From Clusia tigrina (Eukaryota; Arthropoda; Insecta; Diptera; Clusiidae): DNA of 64,000 nt. This document shows, piece after piece, positions 1 to 33,648 of this stretch. Where the stretch lies: assembly GCA_920105625.2 (NCBI GenBank), contig OV050032.1:202091758-202155757 (forward strand), given 5' to 3'. Positions within the stretch are counted from its first letter, which is position 1; every line of letters starts with the position of its first letter. The notes beneath the pieces are model-generated. The model was not told the DNA's origin. It saw only the letters and a program-made list of their open reading frames with translations, and did no database searches. Made by a program: the position numbers and the translations under genes.

Positions 1-56
1 TGCCAGGCTTAGTTGCAGACATTTCTTAGCCGACATCACAATGCTGCCAGCCAAGT

Positions 57-1000
57 TTAGTTTTTGACGCCCTTCAAACGTTTCTTAGCGTGCCCCCACG
101 ATTGATTACCTATGCTGTCGTTGATCCGATTGTTAATGGTTTCGTATATGTGGTCCATTGCTAGTTGTTTCAACGCTTCCGTTTTATTGGAGCTGTAGTA
201 TTGAAGTCGCAATTTTTCCAACACTGTTGTATTGGTCTTGTGCTGGGACTCGACCTCCGTTTGGATCACAAGCAGTTTTTCACAATTTCTAAATATTTAT
301 ATATATATATACAAACATTCACTTAATAAAGCCAACATTGCACTTATATTGTTATGCTCTCGTACTAACACTCACTTTAGTTTTAAAACTGCATTAATTG
401 GGTCGTTATAGATAAGATCTATCATATTCTCCACATTCTCTAAATCGGTAAGCATTTTGAATATGGCCAAGGATTCCGGGTGCTCCAAATGTAGCACATT
501 TACATATTTCACATTTGGTTTCATGCGTTCCTGAAACCTTTTCAAGCTCCACTCGTATATGTTGACTGAGAAGTCGATCTTTTTGTAATATTTGCTTGAT
601 TTTAAGGCATTCCGCTGAATATTTAGGCTCTGCATGGCGCCCAAAGTTATCAATCGCATCATAAGTCTTTTAATATCATATGCAGCTAATATCTGCAAAA
701 GAAACATATTTTACATACGAGTGAATATGAGTTCACACCTGGTCCTGCGTTATTATAAGCATCCTGGGTGGGAACACAAGAAAACATTGAACGCTCCCAT
801 AACCAGTGTTAAAGAAACAACATGGCTATATGGGAAATCTTCTCCCCAATTGTTGATCGACGGTTTAGACCCACCTCTGACAGTTGATTGCATTGCTCTG
901 CTAGGCGTATTTGCGCTGCTTTTGCTACCAAGTGTTTGAATGATGTCTCACCAAAGCACTCGTTTAGGCTTTCCATACGATCCTGAGTGGTTGTTGCCAT
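57..1000 (-). CDS. Unidentified 224-residue protein, three exons
   Basis: I do not recognise this protein. Three minus-strand exons join in frame: 1000..875, 692..376 and 288..57. The start context is ATGGCAACAACC at 1000, and donors gtgggt and gtgagt pair with acceptors tttgcag and atttag. The coding total is 675 nt, giving 224 residues and a stop at 59..57. The product is hydrophilic with no signal peptide or membrane segment. It is rich in Leu, Lys, Glu and Asn, with long predicted helices in the middle (LAAYDIKRLMMRLITLG) and near the C-terminus (NTTVLEKLRLQYYSSNKTEA), so a helical scaffold or complex subunit is plausible. It lies about 290 bp downstream of Rpb11 on the same strand, a compact housekeeping-like arrangement. 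The exact closure of all three phases supports a real gene; function is unknown. Confidence 0.72.
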
Positions 1001-1143
1001 AGTTAGTATAGATATAGCAATTGCAAGCTGAAGAGATATTCCGGCAGCAAATCCAATTTCTCAGAATTAATAATGTACTATTTGAATTGTTTTCAATTAA
1101 TATACACATTCTTTTTTGTTTCTTTTCATATATTTAGTTTCTT

Positions 1144-1149
1144 TTTATT
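1144..1149 (-). terminator. Probable poly(A) signal of Rpb11
   Basis: AATAAA on the minus strand, 140 bp past the Rpb11 stop codon and upstream of the next gene's start at 1000. It is the first canonical signal after the stop. Confidence 0.45.
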
Positions 1150-1288
1150 ACAAAGTATTCTCTCAATTGCGCGCATATTTACATTAGGAGTATTAATTGA
1201 AACGCATATATAGAATTCTCAGCTATATATAAGTTTAAATGCATACCCCTATGATATGGAAGATATAATAACGGTTCTATTCAGGGTA

Positions 1289-1993
<705 letters not shown>

Positions 1994-2144
1994 TTTACGT
2001 TATAATTTATATTAAAAACAATTACTCTTAAATAAACAAAAACACCACCACAAAGAAATTACGCCGACAAAAGAAAAATGTTGATGTTGATTCAATTGGC
2101 ACAATGCTTCAGATTTGACATCTCATTTCAGTGTTGCATCAATT

Positions 2145-2151
2145 TATCGAT
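2145..2151. promoter_or_regulatory. DRE-like box upstream of Rpb11
   Basis: TATCGAT, seven of the eight bases of the DREF site TATCGATA, about 150 bp upstream of the Rpb11 start codon. DREs are typical of fly housekeeping promoters. A single short match is weak evidence alone, but a full DRE occurs in the same position for Kin17 in this window. Confidence 0.4.
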
Positions 2152-2569
2152 TACACTTACCATGAATGCGGAACAAAATGAGAACTGGGAGTGCGAAAAA
2201 TTACCAGTGTTGATAATGCCACAATTCAAAAATGGTACTTTCGATACCTAAAATATAGGAATGTAAATATGAATGACAACTAAGATTTTCGTCAGTTGGT
2301 ATAAATTGCATGAGTCATCTTCAATTATTTTGTATCTACATTTACACTAAATTTTTAATTTAAAAAAAAAATCAAAAGATTCTCCAAAATGGTTAACATA
2401 TAGCACAATCTCTCCTACACGTTTGAGCACATACGGGAATGAGGGTGATAGGCGATGATGTGGCCGTGGGAATGATGTGAAACAAATAGAAAGATAGAGC
2501 GACTTGACAGAACAAATGATGGGTAATAATGAGACATAATAGTTAAGAGTGCGGTGGAATGAGACAGTA

Positions 2570-2640
2570 AGCGTAGTTGTATGGATGGACAGCAGCTGAA
2601 GGCCCAGGTTCGATTCCTGGGAGGGTTCATAATTGGTGTG
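2570..2640 (+). repeat. tRNA-like T-arm, probable SINE fragment
   Basis: Contains GGTTCGATTCC, a perfect pol III B box, inside a fully paired T-arm (CCCAG/CTGGG). No convincing D-arm, anticodon stem or acceptor stem surrounds it, so it is not a working tRNA gene. A tRNA-derived SINE remnant is the best reading. The flanking 2160-3590 stretch is AT-rich intergenic DNA in which I see no gene. Confidence 0.4.
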
Positions 2641-3590
2641 CTGTTGATAAAAAATGCTTGGGGAAAAATTGGCTTTCATTGAAAGATCTCTGTTGAGGAC
2701 AAGTGGCGTGTCCGAAATAGCTATAAGATCTGCCAAAAAATGTTTCAATAATTCTTCTTCTTCTGAAAAATTATTACGGTGGCATAACCACACACACGCG
2801 ATTGCAACTACTGTTGCAACTTGTCTTCTCAATAAATTCGTTACAAAAATAATCTTCATATTCACAGAATTGACGACTATCGACTTACTCACATTAAGTT
2901 ATAATTTTATGAATTATGAACTTATAATGAGTACTCACGAAATACAAAACAACCGTTTAAACGTATAACGTGTTATCACTACACTCAAATATATATGTTG
3001 AAAATTATGTATAAGATTTTATATTATTGTTAGCATAATATTATTAGCCCTGATAATCTTGAAGCTTTTTAATGTTTCTATTAAGAATATAAATAATGCT
3101 TCAACACACACGCACACATTCGCACAATAAAATAAATTTATGTAATAAATTTTTAGTGCACATTTATTTGAAATTTTTGCTACACATTGGCATTTCTATT
3201 TAATGATCAATTTATGTAAATTGTAGTTGTATTATATAAACTTATTTTATTTAATTTTCAGTTTCTTAAATTCATGAATACTCATTATATTGCTATATCT
3301 TTGAAAATTGTCTATAATTTTCACGACAGAGTTGCAATTTTTTAACCTTCTAGAATAGTACAATTTTGCTGCATTACTCAAACGATGACAATTGTTTTCG
3401 AACGGTTTACTGAATGATAATTCATTTTCCATATATTCCACTAGTGTTCAGAAGTGTTCCGCTTACCTCTTATTGCTCGATTTCGTTCCTTTCTCTTTAA
3501 AATTGCACATGGCTGAGAGGTGTTAAAAATTGCTCTGATCCAACTCATGCCAATTAATTGCATTTCAAGTGATTCTTTTTAATATAAAGT

Positions 3591-4185
3591 TGTGTGGAAA
3601 CAAGCATCAACCGCCAATACGCGCATGTAAGTAAAAATTTTCAAACACCCAATGTGTTATGTGGTAAAAATTGTTTTGGTAGAAATCATGAAAGTATAAA
3701 AAAAGTGTTCCAAGATACCATTTCGTTCGCATACGTCGACATTAGACTTTATGTTGTAAATGATGTGAGAAAAATACGTGAAATGAAATGAGCAAAAATT
3801 CGCATTCTTGGAATTATGATGCAATAATAATATAACTGAATGCGGTTTTGCTTGAAAAAGCTGTTGGTAGGAGAGAGACGTGTATAGAGAAAAAAATTGA
3901 TTGTGCGTGCTCACGAGAGTGATATTGGTGAATTTTTGTTTCTTTAATTTATTTTGTTTCTAATAGGATTTTTTGGTAAGAGTTTTTCAATATTAATATA
4001 GTTTGATAAGGTGTTGTTACTTATAATAAATACAGTAAATACGGACACTACATACACATTCAGAAAACTACTAATATTTTCATTCATATCGCATATCGTA
4101 TCTTATCCTACTGAGCATAAATTTGGAAGTGAAAAAAAAACAAAATATAAAAAAAGCATTTTTAAATTTCATTGATTTTCTGTAT
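3591..4185. other. AT-rich intergenic DNA
   Basis: No gene, splice-consistent exon chain or clear repeat is visible. Short ORFs here have AT-biased, non-conserved content. Confidence 0.5.
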
Positions 4186-4189
4186 TAAT

Positions 4190-4312
4190 CTAAGATGTCA
4201 ATTCAAGAGGAATGCTAAAGAAATATACTTTTAATTTGCAACAAATGACTACCAAAACAATTCTAGTCATTATACGTACGAAAGTCACAACATAAATTCT
4301 AATATTTAGTGA
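4190..4312 (+). repeat. Dispersed repeat, copy 1 (TTTTAATTTGCAACA family)
   Basis: Shares a colinear block with 11990-12115: 'aggaatgct', 'acttttaatttgcaaca', 'tgactaccaaaac' and 'ctagtcattatacgtacg' appear in the same order and spacing. Its core is also the core of the large satellite at 13170-14925. Partial relatives are at 11860-11945 and 20405-20450. Class unknown; no coding capacity. Confidence 0.7.
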
Positions 4313-4408
4313 ATAAGTATCTTGAATGATAGTCTGCCTTGGGATTTCACTTCGAATCTAATTCTCTACATCAATATTTCAACAAAAATCGGGGTTATAT
4401 CTTACACC

Positions 4409-4590
4409 ATAATTAATTATGACTGCAAGGTGTTGGGGGAATGAGTACTAATTACAGAGGCTTTCGACTCGAAGAGAAAAGGATTTTATAGAAAGTAGCA
4501 TTTCGGAGGCCAAGCCCGTGGCAGGATTTGAACCTACGGCCTTCGGGGTGTGAGCCTAGAATGCTTACCACTAGACCAAAGAGGGCGGCT
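4409..4590 (-). repeat. tRNA-Val-like SINE
   Basis: On the minus strand a tRNA-like head has an A-box-like TGGTCTAGTGG, a CAC-centred anticodon-like region and a B box GGTTCAAATCC with a paired T-stem. The acceptor and anticodon stems are broken, so this is a decayed tRNA or SINE head rather than a functional gene. The adjoining body (4409-4515) recurs at 57325-57430, which shows it is a dispersed family. Confidence 0.6.
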
Positions 4591-5170
4591 AAAAATCGGG
4601 CTTTAATAAACAACCTTATTCACATATCTTAACAAAAATATACTTCAATTTACAATTAAACTTTTTATAAACCGAATATTCTTGTGATTTTTATTGCTAA
4701 ACAGAAAACAAAACCTAAAAATTGGAGAGTATTGGTATTCCGTTTTGGACTCATGTGCCCAAGCGCGAAATAATATTTTGTAAAAATTCAAAATGATTTC
4801 TATATTTTTTAGTGAAACGATTCTGTTTTCTCATTTATTACGTCGGGACGACTGTATATAAAGCCTTTTTAATAGTTTATTTTCTATATATGAAAAATAA
4901 ATTCCAAATTCGTTTGAATTTTATTTAAAAAAGTTCAACCAGTTTTAAATCATTTGATGATTAAAGCAATGTTTTTTATAAGTTACTTCATTGAACTATG
5001 TATATTTAATATTTATTAATATTAAGGCGTTACATATAAGATTTACTGTTTTAGTTTGGTTCATTAAATTTTATTTATGTATTTATTCACACTCTAATAA
5101 GTGTGTAAATTAATATATAGCCTTTCTTGTAATCGTAAAATTTTCTTTTAATCTGCAGTAATAATTACGC
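4591..5170. other. AT-rich intergenic DNA
   Basis: I see no gene or recognisable repeat in this stretch. Confidence 0.5.
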
Positions 5171-5174
5171 CTTT

Positions 5175-6060
5175 TCAAATTGTGAATGCAACCCTGTATG
5201 CACTTGGATTTGCAACAGTGAAAATCGCAGTTGTATTTCTAGGTCTGTTCGTGTCGCTAGAACTATCAGCACTTTCTGCACTGAACTTCTTTCGCGTCGC
5301 GAGCAAAGTACATTTACAAGGTACTATTAATTGAGAGAGTGAGAGGAAAACGGTCAACATATGTGTCAAATCTTCTCTCTTAACGAATGTTGTATACGCG
5401 TACAATCTAAAAAAAGGAAATAGTGATTGGAAACAAGTAAATTATTGTCGTCGGCTTGCAAAGTGTAGTGAAAATCACTTAAAAGAAATAATTAAACAAT
5501 AATAAAAATAAATATGTTGCATTATCATTGTGTTATTTGCCATAATACATGGAGCGTACCTAAAGACGCAATAAAGCGAAATCGGTGGATTGTGGCTTGA
5601 GCCGTTGAGTTACAAGAAAAATCAAAAGTGTGAAAAGCATTTTGTGAATAGAGATTCTGTAAATAATCCGGAAGCCACCACAACTAAAAAAGTGCTACTC
5701 TTGCCAAATTCAGTGCCATTAGTTTTTTTATGGTACATTGGAAAACCGTTTGCAGCCGCTTTCTTCATTGAAAAATGTGCAATATTGAGTGTGCAGTTCT
5801 AATACTTATTACGAAAAAGAGTGCAAAGCCCGAAAATAACGACCAAAATTTACAAAAGAAGAAATACTGTTTATTCATTTTGACACTTATTATGATTGTG
5901 AGAGAACGAGATTTAGAGAACGGTCTTCTATTAATAATACCTTGTAAATGTATTTTGGTCGCGAGTACATCTGCATTTTCATTGTTCGCGTCTCAGAAAG
6001 TTCACTTTCAGTTCATGAACTGGCTGCCTTGAAAGTTTTCGAGTGCATCTCAGTTCATGT
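5175..6060 (+). mobile_element. Relic with THAP-domain ORF between inverted repeats, possibly P-element-like
   Basis: Two arms, about 5230-5345 and 5915-6050, are inverted copies of each other. Both contain a 'taccttgtaaatgta' core followed by tcgcga and gcgtc motifs, on opposite strands. Between them lies the THAP-like ORF at 5514-5802. A DNA-binding THAP domain inside an inverted-repeat unit is the layout of P-type DNA transposons, but I see no transposase catalytic region and no clear terminal repeats, so the class is an inference. Confidence 0.45.
5514..5802 (+). pseudogene. THAP-type zinc-finger fragment, frameshifted
   Basis: Reading from ATG at 5514 gives HCVICH (the C-x2-C pair) and then VPKDAIKRNRW, matching the 'VP...AIKR..W' segment of THAP domains. 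After that Trp the frame meets a stop (TGA at 5599). The conserved remainder continues one base over from about 5590: KCEKHF supplies the C-x2-H pair, and SVPLVF resembles the closing AVPTIF motif. The domain is therefore complete in content but split by a frameshift. THAP domains occur in P-element transposases and host regulators. A sequencing error or a short intron is the alternative to a pseudogene. Confidence 0.55.
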
Positions 6061-6323
6061 TTTGGTTTGAAAATTAACGTATATTTCTGATTTTTTTTCC
6101 TTTACTCCCATAATTCTCAATTGAATTATATATAAAATAAGCCCTTTCTGGATTTAAAATAATTAATAATTAACGTAATTCCTCTATTCCTCTTCGATAA
6201 AACTACTTAATGTATCAATTATTTATTATTTTCTTCCATTTTATTAATTATAATGTATGTTTATCGAATTCACTTAAACGTTATTGCGTTTAATTGTAAA
6301 CAAAACTTGGTATGAACTTTTTT

Positions 6324-6393
6324 GTTCGCGTCGCAGACGTCAAATATCTGAACTGAAGTGAACTCGCACTGCATGAGTTCATGCGACGCGAAC
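6324..6393. repeat. 70-bp palindrome with 12-bp perfect arms
   Basis: gttcgcgtcgca at 6324-6335 is the exact reverse complement of tgcgacgcgaac at 6382-6393. The spacer has further partial symmetry (tgaact/agttca). The same ttcgcgtc motif recurs in the inverted-repeat unit at 5175-6060, so this may be a related small element. It lies about 1 kb upstream of the eRF1 start codon. Confidence 0.55.
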
Positions 6394-6399
6394 ACACTT

Positions 6400-7396
6400 T
6401 CAGTATTTCGGTAGGTTGATTTGTGTACACATAAAAACGGAACAGAAACCATGAAACGTTGCTCGATTTTGTATGGACACGAAGTGTTCGTGTGTTTGTG
6501 TGTATAATTCAAACGAATAGTGTAAATAATTCGAGTGGGAGAAACAGCAAACCGAAAATTTGCCACGAGCACGAAAGCAACATAAAAGAAAGATATTGAA
6601 GTTAACCATTATTTTGGGTACAAAAATTATCACTATCATCATTAGAAAGTGAAAGTTTTAAGAGTATATTTGACGAAAACGTGAAAATGTACGTGAAATA
6701 AAAAATTGAAATTGAATTTGTAAAGATGATAAAATGTGTGGCAAAAAAAAAAACCCAACCTTGTTCCAATTCTGAAGCATTCCTACAATGCAGATGAAGA
6801 ACATACATAAACTTGTACTGCTTGCACATGCTGCTGTAGCTTTTTGGGTTGTCTTCTAACAACTCTCTCTCAATCACTCTCTAGTAGCTAAAAGTTGCAC
6901 ACACTCAAATTTGCCAAACTTCAATATTAATTAATTTTCCTCTTTTACAACAAATTGTTTTGCTTCAACTATAAAAAACCTTCTGCATTTAAAGGCAATT
7001 GAAATTAAACTTTTACATAAATTTCGTATTTTTTCTCTTGTATAAACAAACGAAATGAAAGTTTTGTGTACCTCTTTTTTTTTTGTTGAATTTCCTATTA
7101 ATTTACATGTGTATTTTCGCATTTTCCAGTGTGTTCACATTAAGAAGGAAGGAAGGCGCAACAAAGTCAAAATTTGCAGAAAAAAGGCACGACGTCTGTT
7201 GGCAGAGTGAAAACTAAGAAGAGTAAACTAAAGCGTCTGCTGTTTTTTTGGCCCCAGTAAACGTAACAAAGGAAAAGCGGCACCGAATAAGGCAACATTA
7301 TATTGGCTAAAAGTAATTTGTAGATAACACAAAAACGAATCACTCAAAAATTCCTGTGCAGCTGTTGAATATAAAAAAACAGCAACGGCTACGAAA
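6400..7396 (+). other. Upstream and 5' untranslated region of eRF1
   Basis: No other gene is visible. This stretch must contain the eRF1 promoter or a splice junction to a further upstream noncoding exon. I cannot place the transcription start from sequence; there is no clear TATA box or DRE close to the ATG. Confidence 0.4.
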
Positions 7397-28931
<21,535 letters not shown>

Positions 28932-31900
28932 ACCATAAACGAACGTTCAAATTTAACAAAAAAAAAACAACAAAACACAACACAACTTACTTGAAAATTA
29001 AGAGAAATGCCGCTTAAAAGAAACAAAAGAAAAAGAAAAAACTAAGCAAAGAAGTCATATATAGAAAAGTAGCATATAAAAATAATTATACATAAGTGCG
29101 GTGTGAATTGGAACGCCGGAGAATATAAGGCGCCCATTCCACTCTTCTAAAAAAAAAGAGAAAATAATAATATATATATGCATATACATATATGTATATA
29201 TATATAATTGATTAAAATAACTTATAATTAATTTTATTGCTGCAAAGCGAACGATTTCAAGTATTTGCAAATTGGGAAATTATTCGATTTTAAAATTTAA
29301 CTGAATCAATCCATATGTGTTGTATAATTCTATATTGGTCAAAATATCCCCATTTGTGTAATGTAGTCCAATTAACATTCACACTGCGGACCGATTTCTC
29401 CACTAGGTCACACAATTAGACCCTCAGGTAGTGTGCTAGCTAGCTATATAAAAGATTTTTCAATTTCACGCAATCCTTGAAAATAATAAATAAATTTTTG
29501 CTTTCTAGCAATATGCTCCTTCTACTCGACAAAGTCACGGTTTCACCCACAATAAAAAGATGAATTTTATGAGGCTTCTAGATTTTTATAGAACATAGCA
29601 AATCAGTTGATGATCGCTCAGCTGTCGTGGCCTTTAATAAATAAAGAGTATTAAATAAATATGAAATAGTTTGCTGCAGTGGACCGATTAATGCAATGCG
29701 TGGTTCCTCTTTACAATTTGGCTTCATTTCCCCCCCGGAGAATGCTTTCATCGTGTATACATAGAAATATATATAAAGACGTATAAATTCCTTGTGATTT
29801 TATATTCAGAGATCAGGTTGATTATTTGATCAAAGAGCCACCATTCGTTCGTGTTTAGCTATTGTGAATGGCAAACTAGTCGGAAGTTTCATTCCCACTT
29901 GTTCCTAAGAGATTGATAGGAAATCGTCTAATGTAAAAATCATTTAGTGAGTTTGCAAACCAAACATTTGAGTTTAAATTTTATTAAGATTAAAGTGGAA
30001 TGGATTCTTAGAGATAATTTCCTTACTTAATTCATAACCTCACAAACCGTTTATGCCCAGCACGCATAATAACGTAGTAAGCTATGGGAAAGCAATAAAA
30101 TGTTTAGAAATAAAAATTGTAGTTATGGAATGCGAGCAACAAACGAAATTAAACACTATATTTTTTGTTGTTAAAGAGCGGAGAGTATCTTCTGACCCAC
30201 GTTTTCTCCTAATAGTGTACAACTAATTAAATTTAGTAATTTATGTAGAGTCAGTACTTTTTTTATTATATATTAAACTAGACTTGATAATTTGGAACTA
30301 TACGACACATATACAATTTTAACAATATTTACAATTCATAACACATAATGAAGAAAAATCTTGAGCACTATTCAAGCGGTGAATACTAAAACGAAGAAGG
30401 AGAAAATACTATTCAAAGCAAAAAATAGAAATCAAAATATAATATATAAAAATACAAAAAAAAAAAATACAAAAACTACTAAAAACTACAAAAAAAAAAA
30501 CAAAAAACAACTAAAAACTAAAAAAAAACTAACAAAAAAACGCATATTATAATAGTAATATACATATAAATAATAACATAAAGATTTAAAAGTACATAAT
30601 ATAATAATATACACATATTAAAATGACGTAAATTAAAATTATGTAAGAAAAAGTAATAATTAATAAAAAATAAATATATGTATTTAAATTTAAAAAGATT
30701 AATATATCGAGACAGACTATACTAACACAATTTTCCCCCATGTGTGTATGAATGAGGAGGTTTAGAATATGATGAAATTTGGTGAAGTTCTTATTTATTT
30801 TATTATTACATGAAATTTTATTATAATTTAGCACTATGGTGAATATTCCCCCCTTATTAAAGTAGTAATGCAAATTGTATGCCAAGCTGAGCTGGAGTAT
30901 TTTAAGATTGCAGGGTACACGTTACACGTTACAGGTGTATCCTACCGTGTATTTTTATCGTACTTGGGGTTTAAGATTTCGTAGCAGTCACAGGTGTATC
31001 CTACCGTGTATTTTTATCGTACTTGGGGTTTAAGATTTCGTAGCAGTTACAGGTGTATCGTACTTGTGTTTCAAGATGGCGTCACCTCTGTGTAATCCTA
31101 GTTGGCCTTTGTTGTTGTATTGTGTGAACAGTGGTTTTTTTTAACGTGAACATTAATTCAAAGTTATCTTCCAGAAAGTTGAGTTTGTTTGCAGAGAGCT
31201 ACTGTTTTGCTAGTATGTCGCTATGCTATGCATGAGTGTTTTGAAGGAAATACCATTGCGGGGGTTAGAAAAAAAGAGTGTGACATTTATTCAAAGATTA
31301 CGATATAAGATTTCCTTGTTTAAGATAGGAGTAAAATAGCCGAAACCACGTTTACTATTTTTGTATGAATTTCAACATCGAAGGCAGCTCCATCGTAAAA
31401 CCATATATTCTTAAATCGACTTTAATTCTTTGGAGTTAATGTCGTTTGAAAATCGCAAAGCAAATTTATCGGACGAAGATCTTTACACTTTAACGAGATT
31501 TACAGTAACATAAAACATAAAATGTCAATTCTTTTGTCTTCACAATAAGCTTGCCTGCTAATTTTAGATTGTGCAACACTTTTGGGGCTGACATCAAGGC
31601 GCTTAGATACAAGGCGATATGAATTTTGATGTGGGTTGTGAATTGTGCAAAATAGGAATGTATACCGTAGTTGTAATACGCCGATTTTGCTTTTTTAAGA
31701 TTACCTGGGTACTTGGGACTATGAAAAAAGTACAATGAGTATGGATGGAGACTATTTGAGTGCGTAATGGAGGTTTAATGTTTACTAGCTGGTATTCCAG
31801 AGCTTTCAAACATCTTTACAAAGTATATTCCACACCTTGAAAAGATCATTACATACAATCGCGTCAAATAAATATTCAAAATTAGTCACAATTGGGATTC

Positions 31901-33565
31901 ATTGGGAATTTTAGTTTTATCCATATACTCTTTTTATACAGGATAGCGAAAATAATTATCCGATATTATTACGATTATTATTGTTATTATTTGAAAAATA
32001 ATAACTTGAATTATTTTTTTACAATGAGAGAGAAGCACTAGCTGCCAGGGCCTTCAGCTCGTTCATACTAATTAAAGCTTATATAGAATTTAAAATATTT
32101 GTTTGCCAATAGATTTTATACAAAATTGGACATTTTTTGTCGATTTAGGGCAGATGTTTACACATGTGTCTAATGTGAAAGAGAAAAAAATGGTGCTTTT
32201 CATAACAATTTAATTTAATCCATGCTTAAAACTTATACATATTTAAACATATACATATATACTAATTTAAAGGCACTATCTTTACGCCTTCCTATTCCCT
32301 CATATGTTAACCCATTATATAATATTGTGCTCATAATATACGCTCGTTTCACTTAATCACTGGTTAGAGGTAAATATTAAAAAAAATATTGTACAATTTT
32401 CTATATCGTAGTTTATTTTTTGTTTGTTTGTGGTTTATGGTTATAATTTAATTTTGATCATATAATTTTGTTAATTTTCTTTATCAATGCAGTTATCTGC
32501 TCAGTGTGTCCTGGTATTGTGGTCTTTAATTGTTCAAGCTGACTTTATTTCGATCAGCACAGCGCCCCTCTGCCACGCCCTCATATTTATTAAGCAAATT
32601 TCCACAATCAGCCCTGCCAGCCTTCGCCCGCAAATACGCGCTATTCCACGAACAGCGTTACTTATTTGGTCAAGTCCTCCACACTGCACACTTTTTTTCA
32701 GTGCATTTTTCATTGTCTTGGCTTGTATGATTTCTTTTTTATTACATTTTAACATAGTATGGGTTTGGTACCAGCATAATATTAAAAGAGTGCGAATAGG
32801 TGCGAAACAATTGTCCCAGTTCCTAGATTGATGCGTGGATACGTTCAACTGCGTTACACTGTTCAAGGCGGTTGGTCACTGTGGACTGCTTGCGTCACCG
32901 CCCCTGCTTCCTGCTACGCACAGTTTTACTTCTATTTATTATTTTATTAAGTTCTTATTTATATTAGGTTTATATAATTTTTTGTATCTAATCAGAAGTA
33001 GCTTGGCCCGTCTATGGGTGGTGGTGGTGCCACTTGCAACGTCTTTGCAAGTCATATACCAAAAATGGCCAGTTTAACAGGCACGACGACAGCACAGCAC
33101 GAGTTGCAACGTACTTGCTGTTAAATATATTGGGCTCTATAAATATATTGAGCTCAGCAATTCTTTGAAAATCGAGTAGCGCACTTGTTAACATTTTGTG
33201 CATGCTGCAAAAATGCCGACGTCGACTTCGTCACTCATTTGCGTAGTGCTGGTTCTAAAAAAACAAGATGGCGTCTGTCGAAAAGTTGTTGCACAATCCA
33301 TTTTAGGATATTTATATACATAATAAGATAAACCCAATTAGTTCCCTCCTACATTAAGATATATCGTCTATGTATGCCTTTCACATATCTTCTGAACCAT
33401 TTCATTTGGGATGTGACGTCGTTGCATTGAGTGTACTTCCATAACCACCACCACCATGGTCGTCTGGCTTTATTGGAGCGCTGTTGCTCTTATTGTTAAA
33501 ATACACACATACATGCATATATTTATCTAATTCGACCTCTTTTTGTTTCTCTTTTCACTTTATAG
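28932..33565 (+). other. 3' UTR of the first eRF1 isoform / intron before the second last exon
   Basis: The first isoform ends at 28931; AATAAA clusters near 29488 and 29640 are candidate poly(A) signals. The rest is AT-rich with A-rich runs (30440-30540). Readings at 32487-32866 on both strands show no recognisable domain. Confidence 0.55.
30932..31080 (+). repeat. 59-bp direct repeat, 2.5 copies
   Basis: 30932-30990 and 30991-31049 are nearly identical (start caggtgtatcctaccgtgta, end gtagcagt). A third, shortened copy follows from 31050. The low divergence implies a recent duplication. Confidence 0.92.
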
Positions 33566-33648
33566 GCTGTTTACGTTACAAGGTGGACTTCCAGAGCATG
33601 CAACTAGATGAATTGGACAATGATGATTTCGATTTAGATGAATACTAG
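33566..33648 (+). CDS. eRF1: Alternative last coding exon of eRF1
   Basis: After a tatag acceptor this exon completes the same split Gly codon as exon 28852..28931. It encodes a diverged copy of the same tail: [15 protein letters not shown] against [15 protein letters not shown], then an acidic stretch ending DLDEY and TAG. Joined to exon 6 (which ends at 28375) it gives a 438-residue protein. Homology, acceptor and phase all fit a mutually exclusive terminal exon 4.6 kb beyond the first. The alternative is a decayed duplicate that is never spliced, but the intact frame and conservative substitutions argue against that. Confidence 0.88.

Noticed and set aside
740..775. A 25-nt extra exon in the gene next to Rpb11
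   Set aside because: It has plausible splice edges, but including it breaks the frame, while skipping it gives a perfect 675-nt coding sequence.
4516..4590. Functional tRNA-Val gene
   Set aside because: A and B boxes are present but acceptor and anticodon stems do not pair; the adjoining body is a dispersed repeat.
32487..32866. Overlapping ~110-codon ORFs on both strands
   Set aside because: No conserved motif and no splice signals consistent with a gene.
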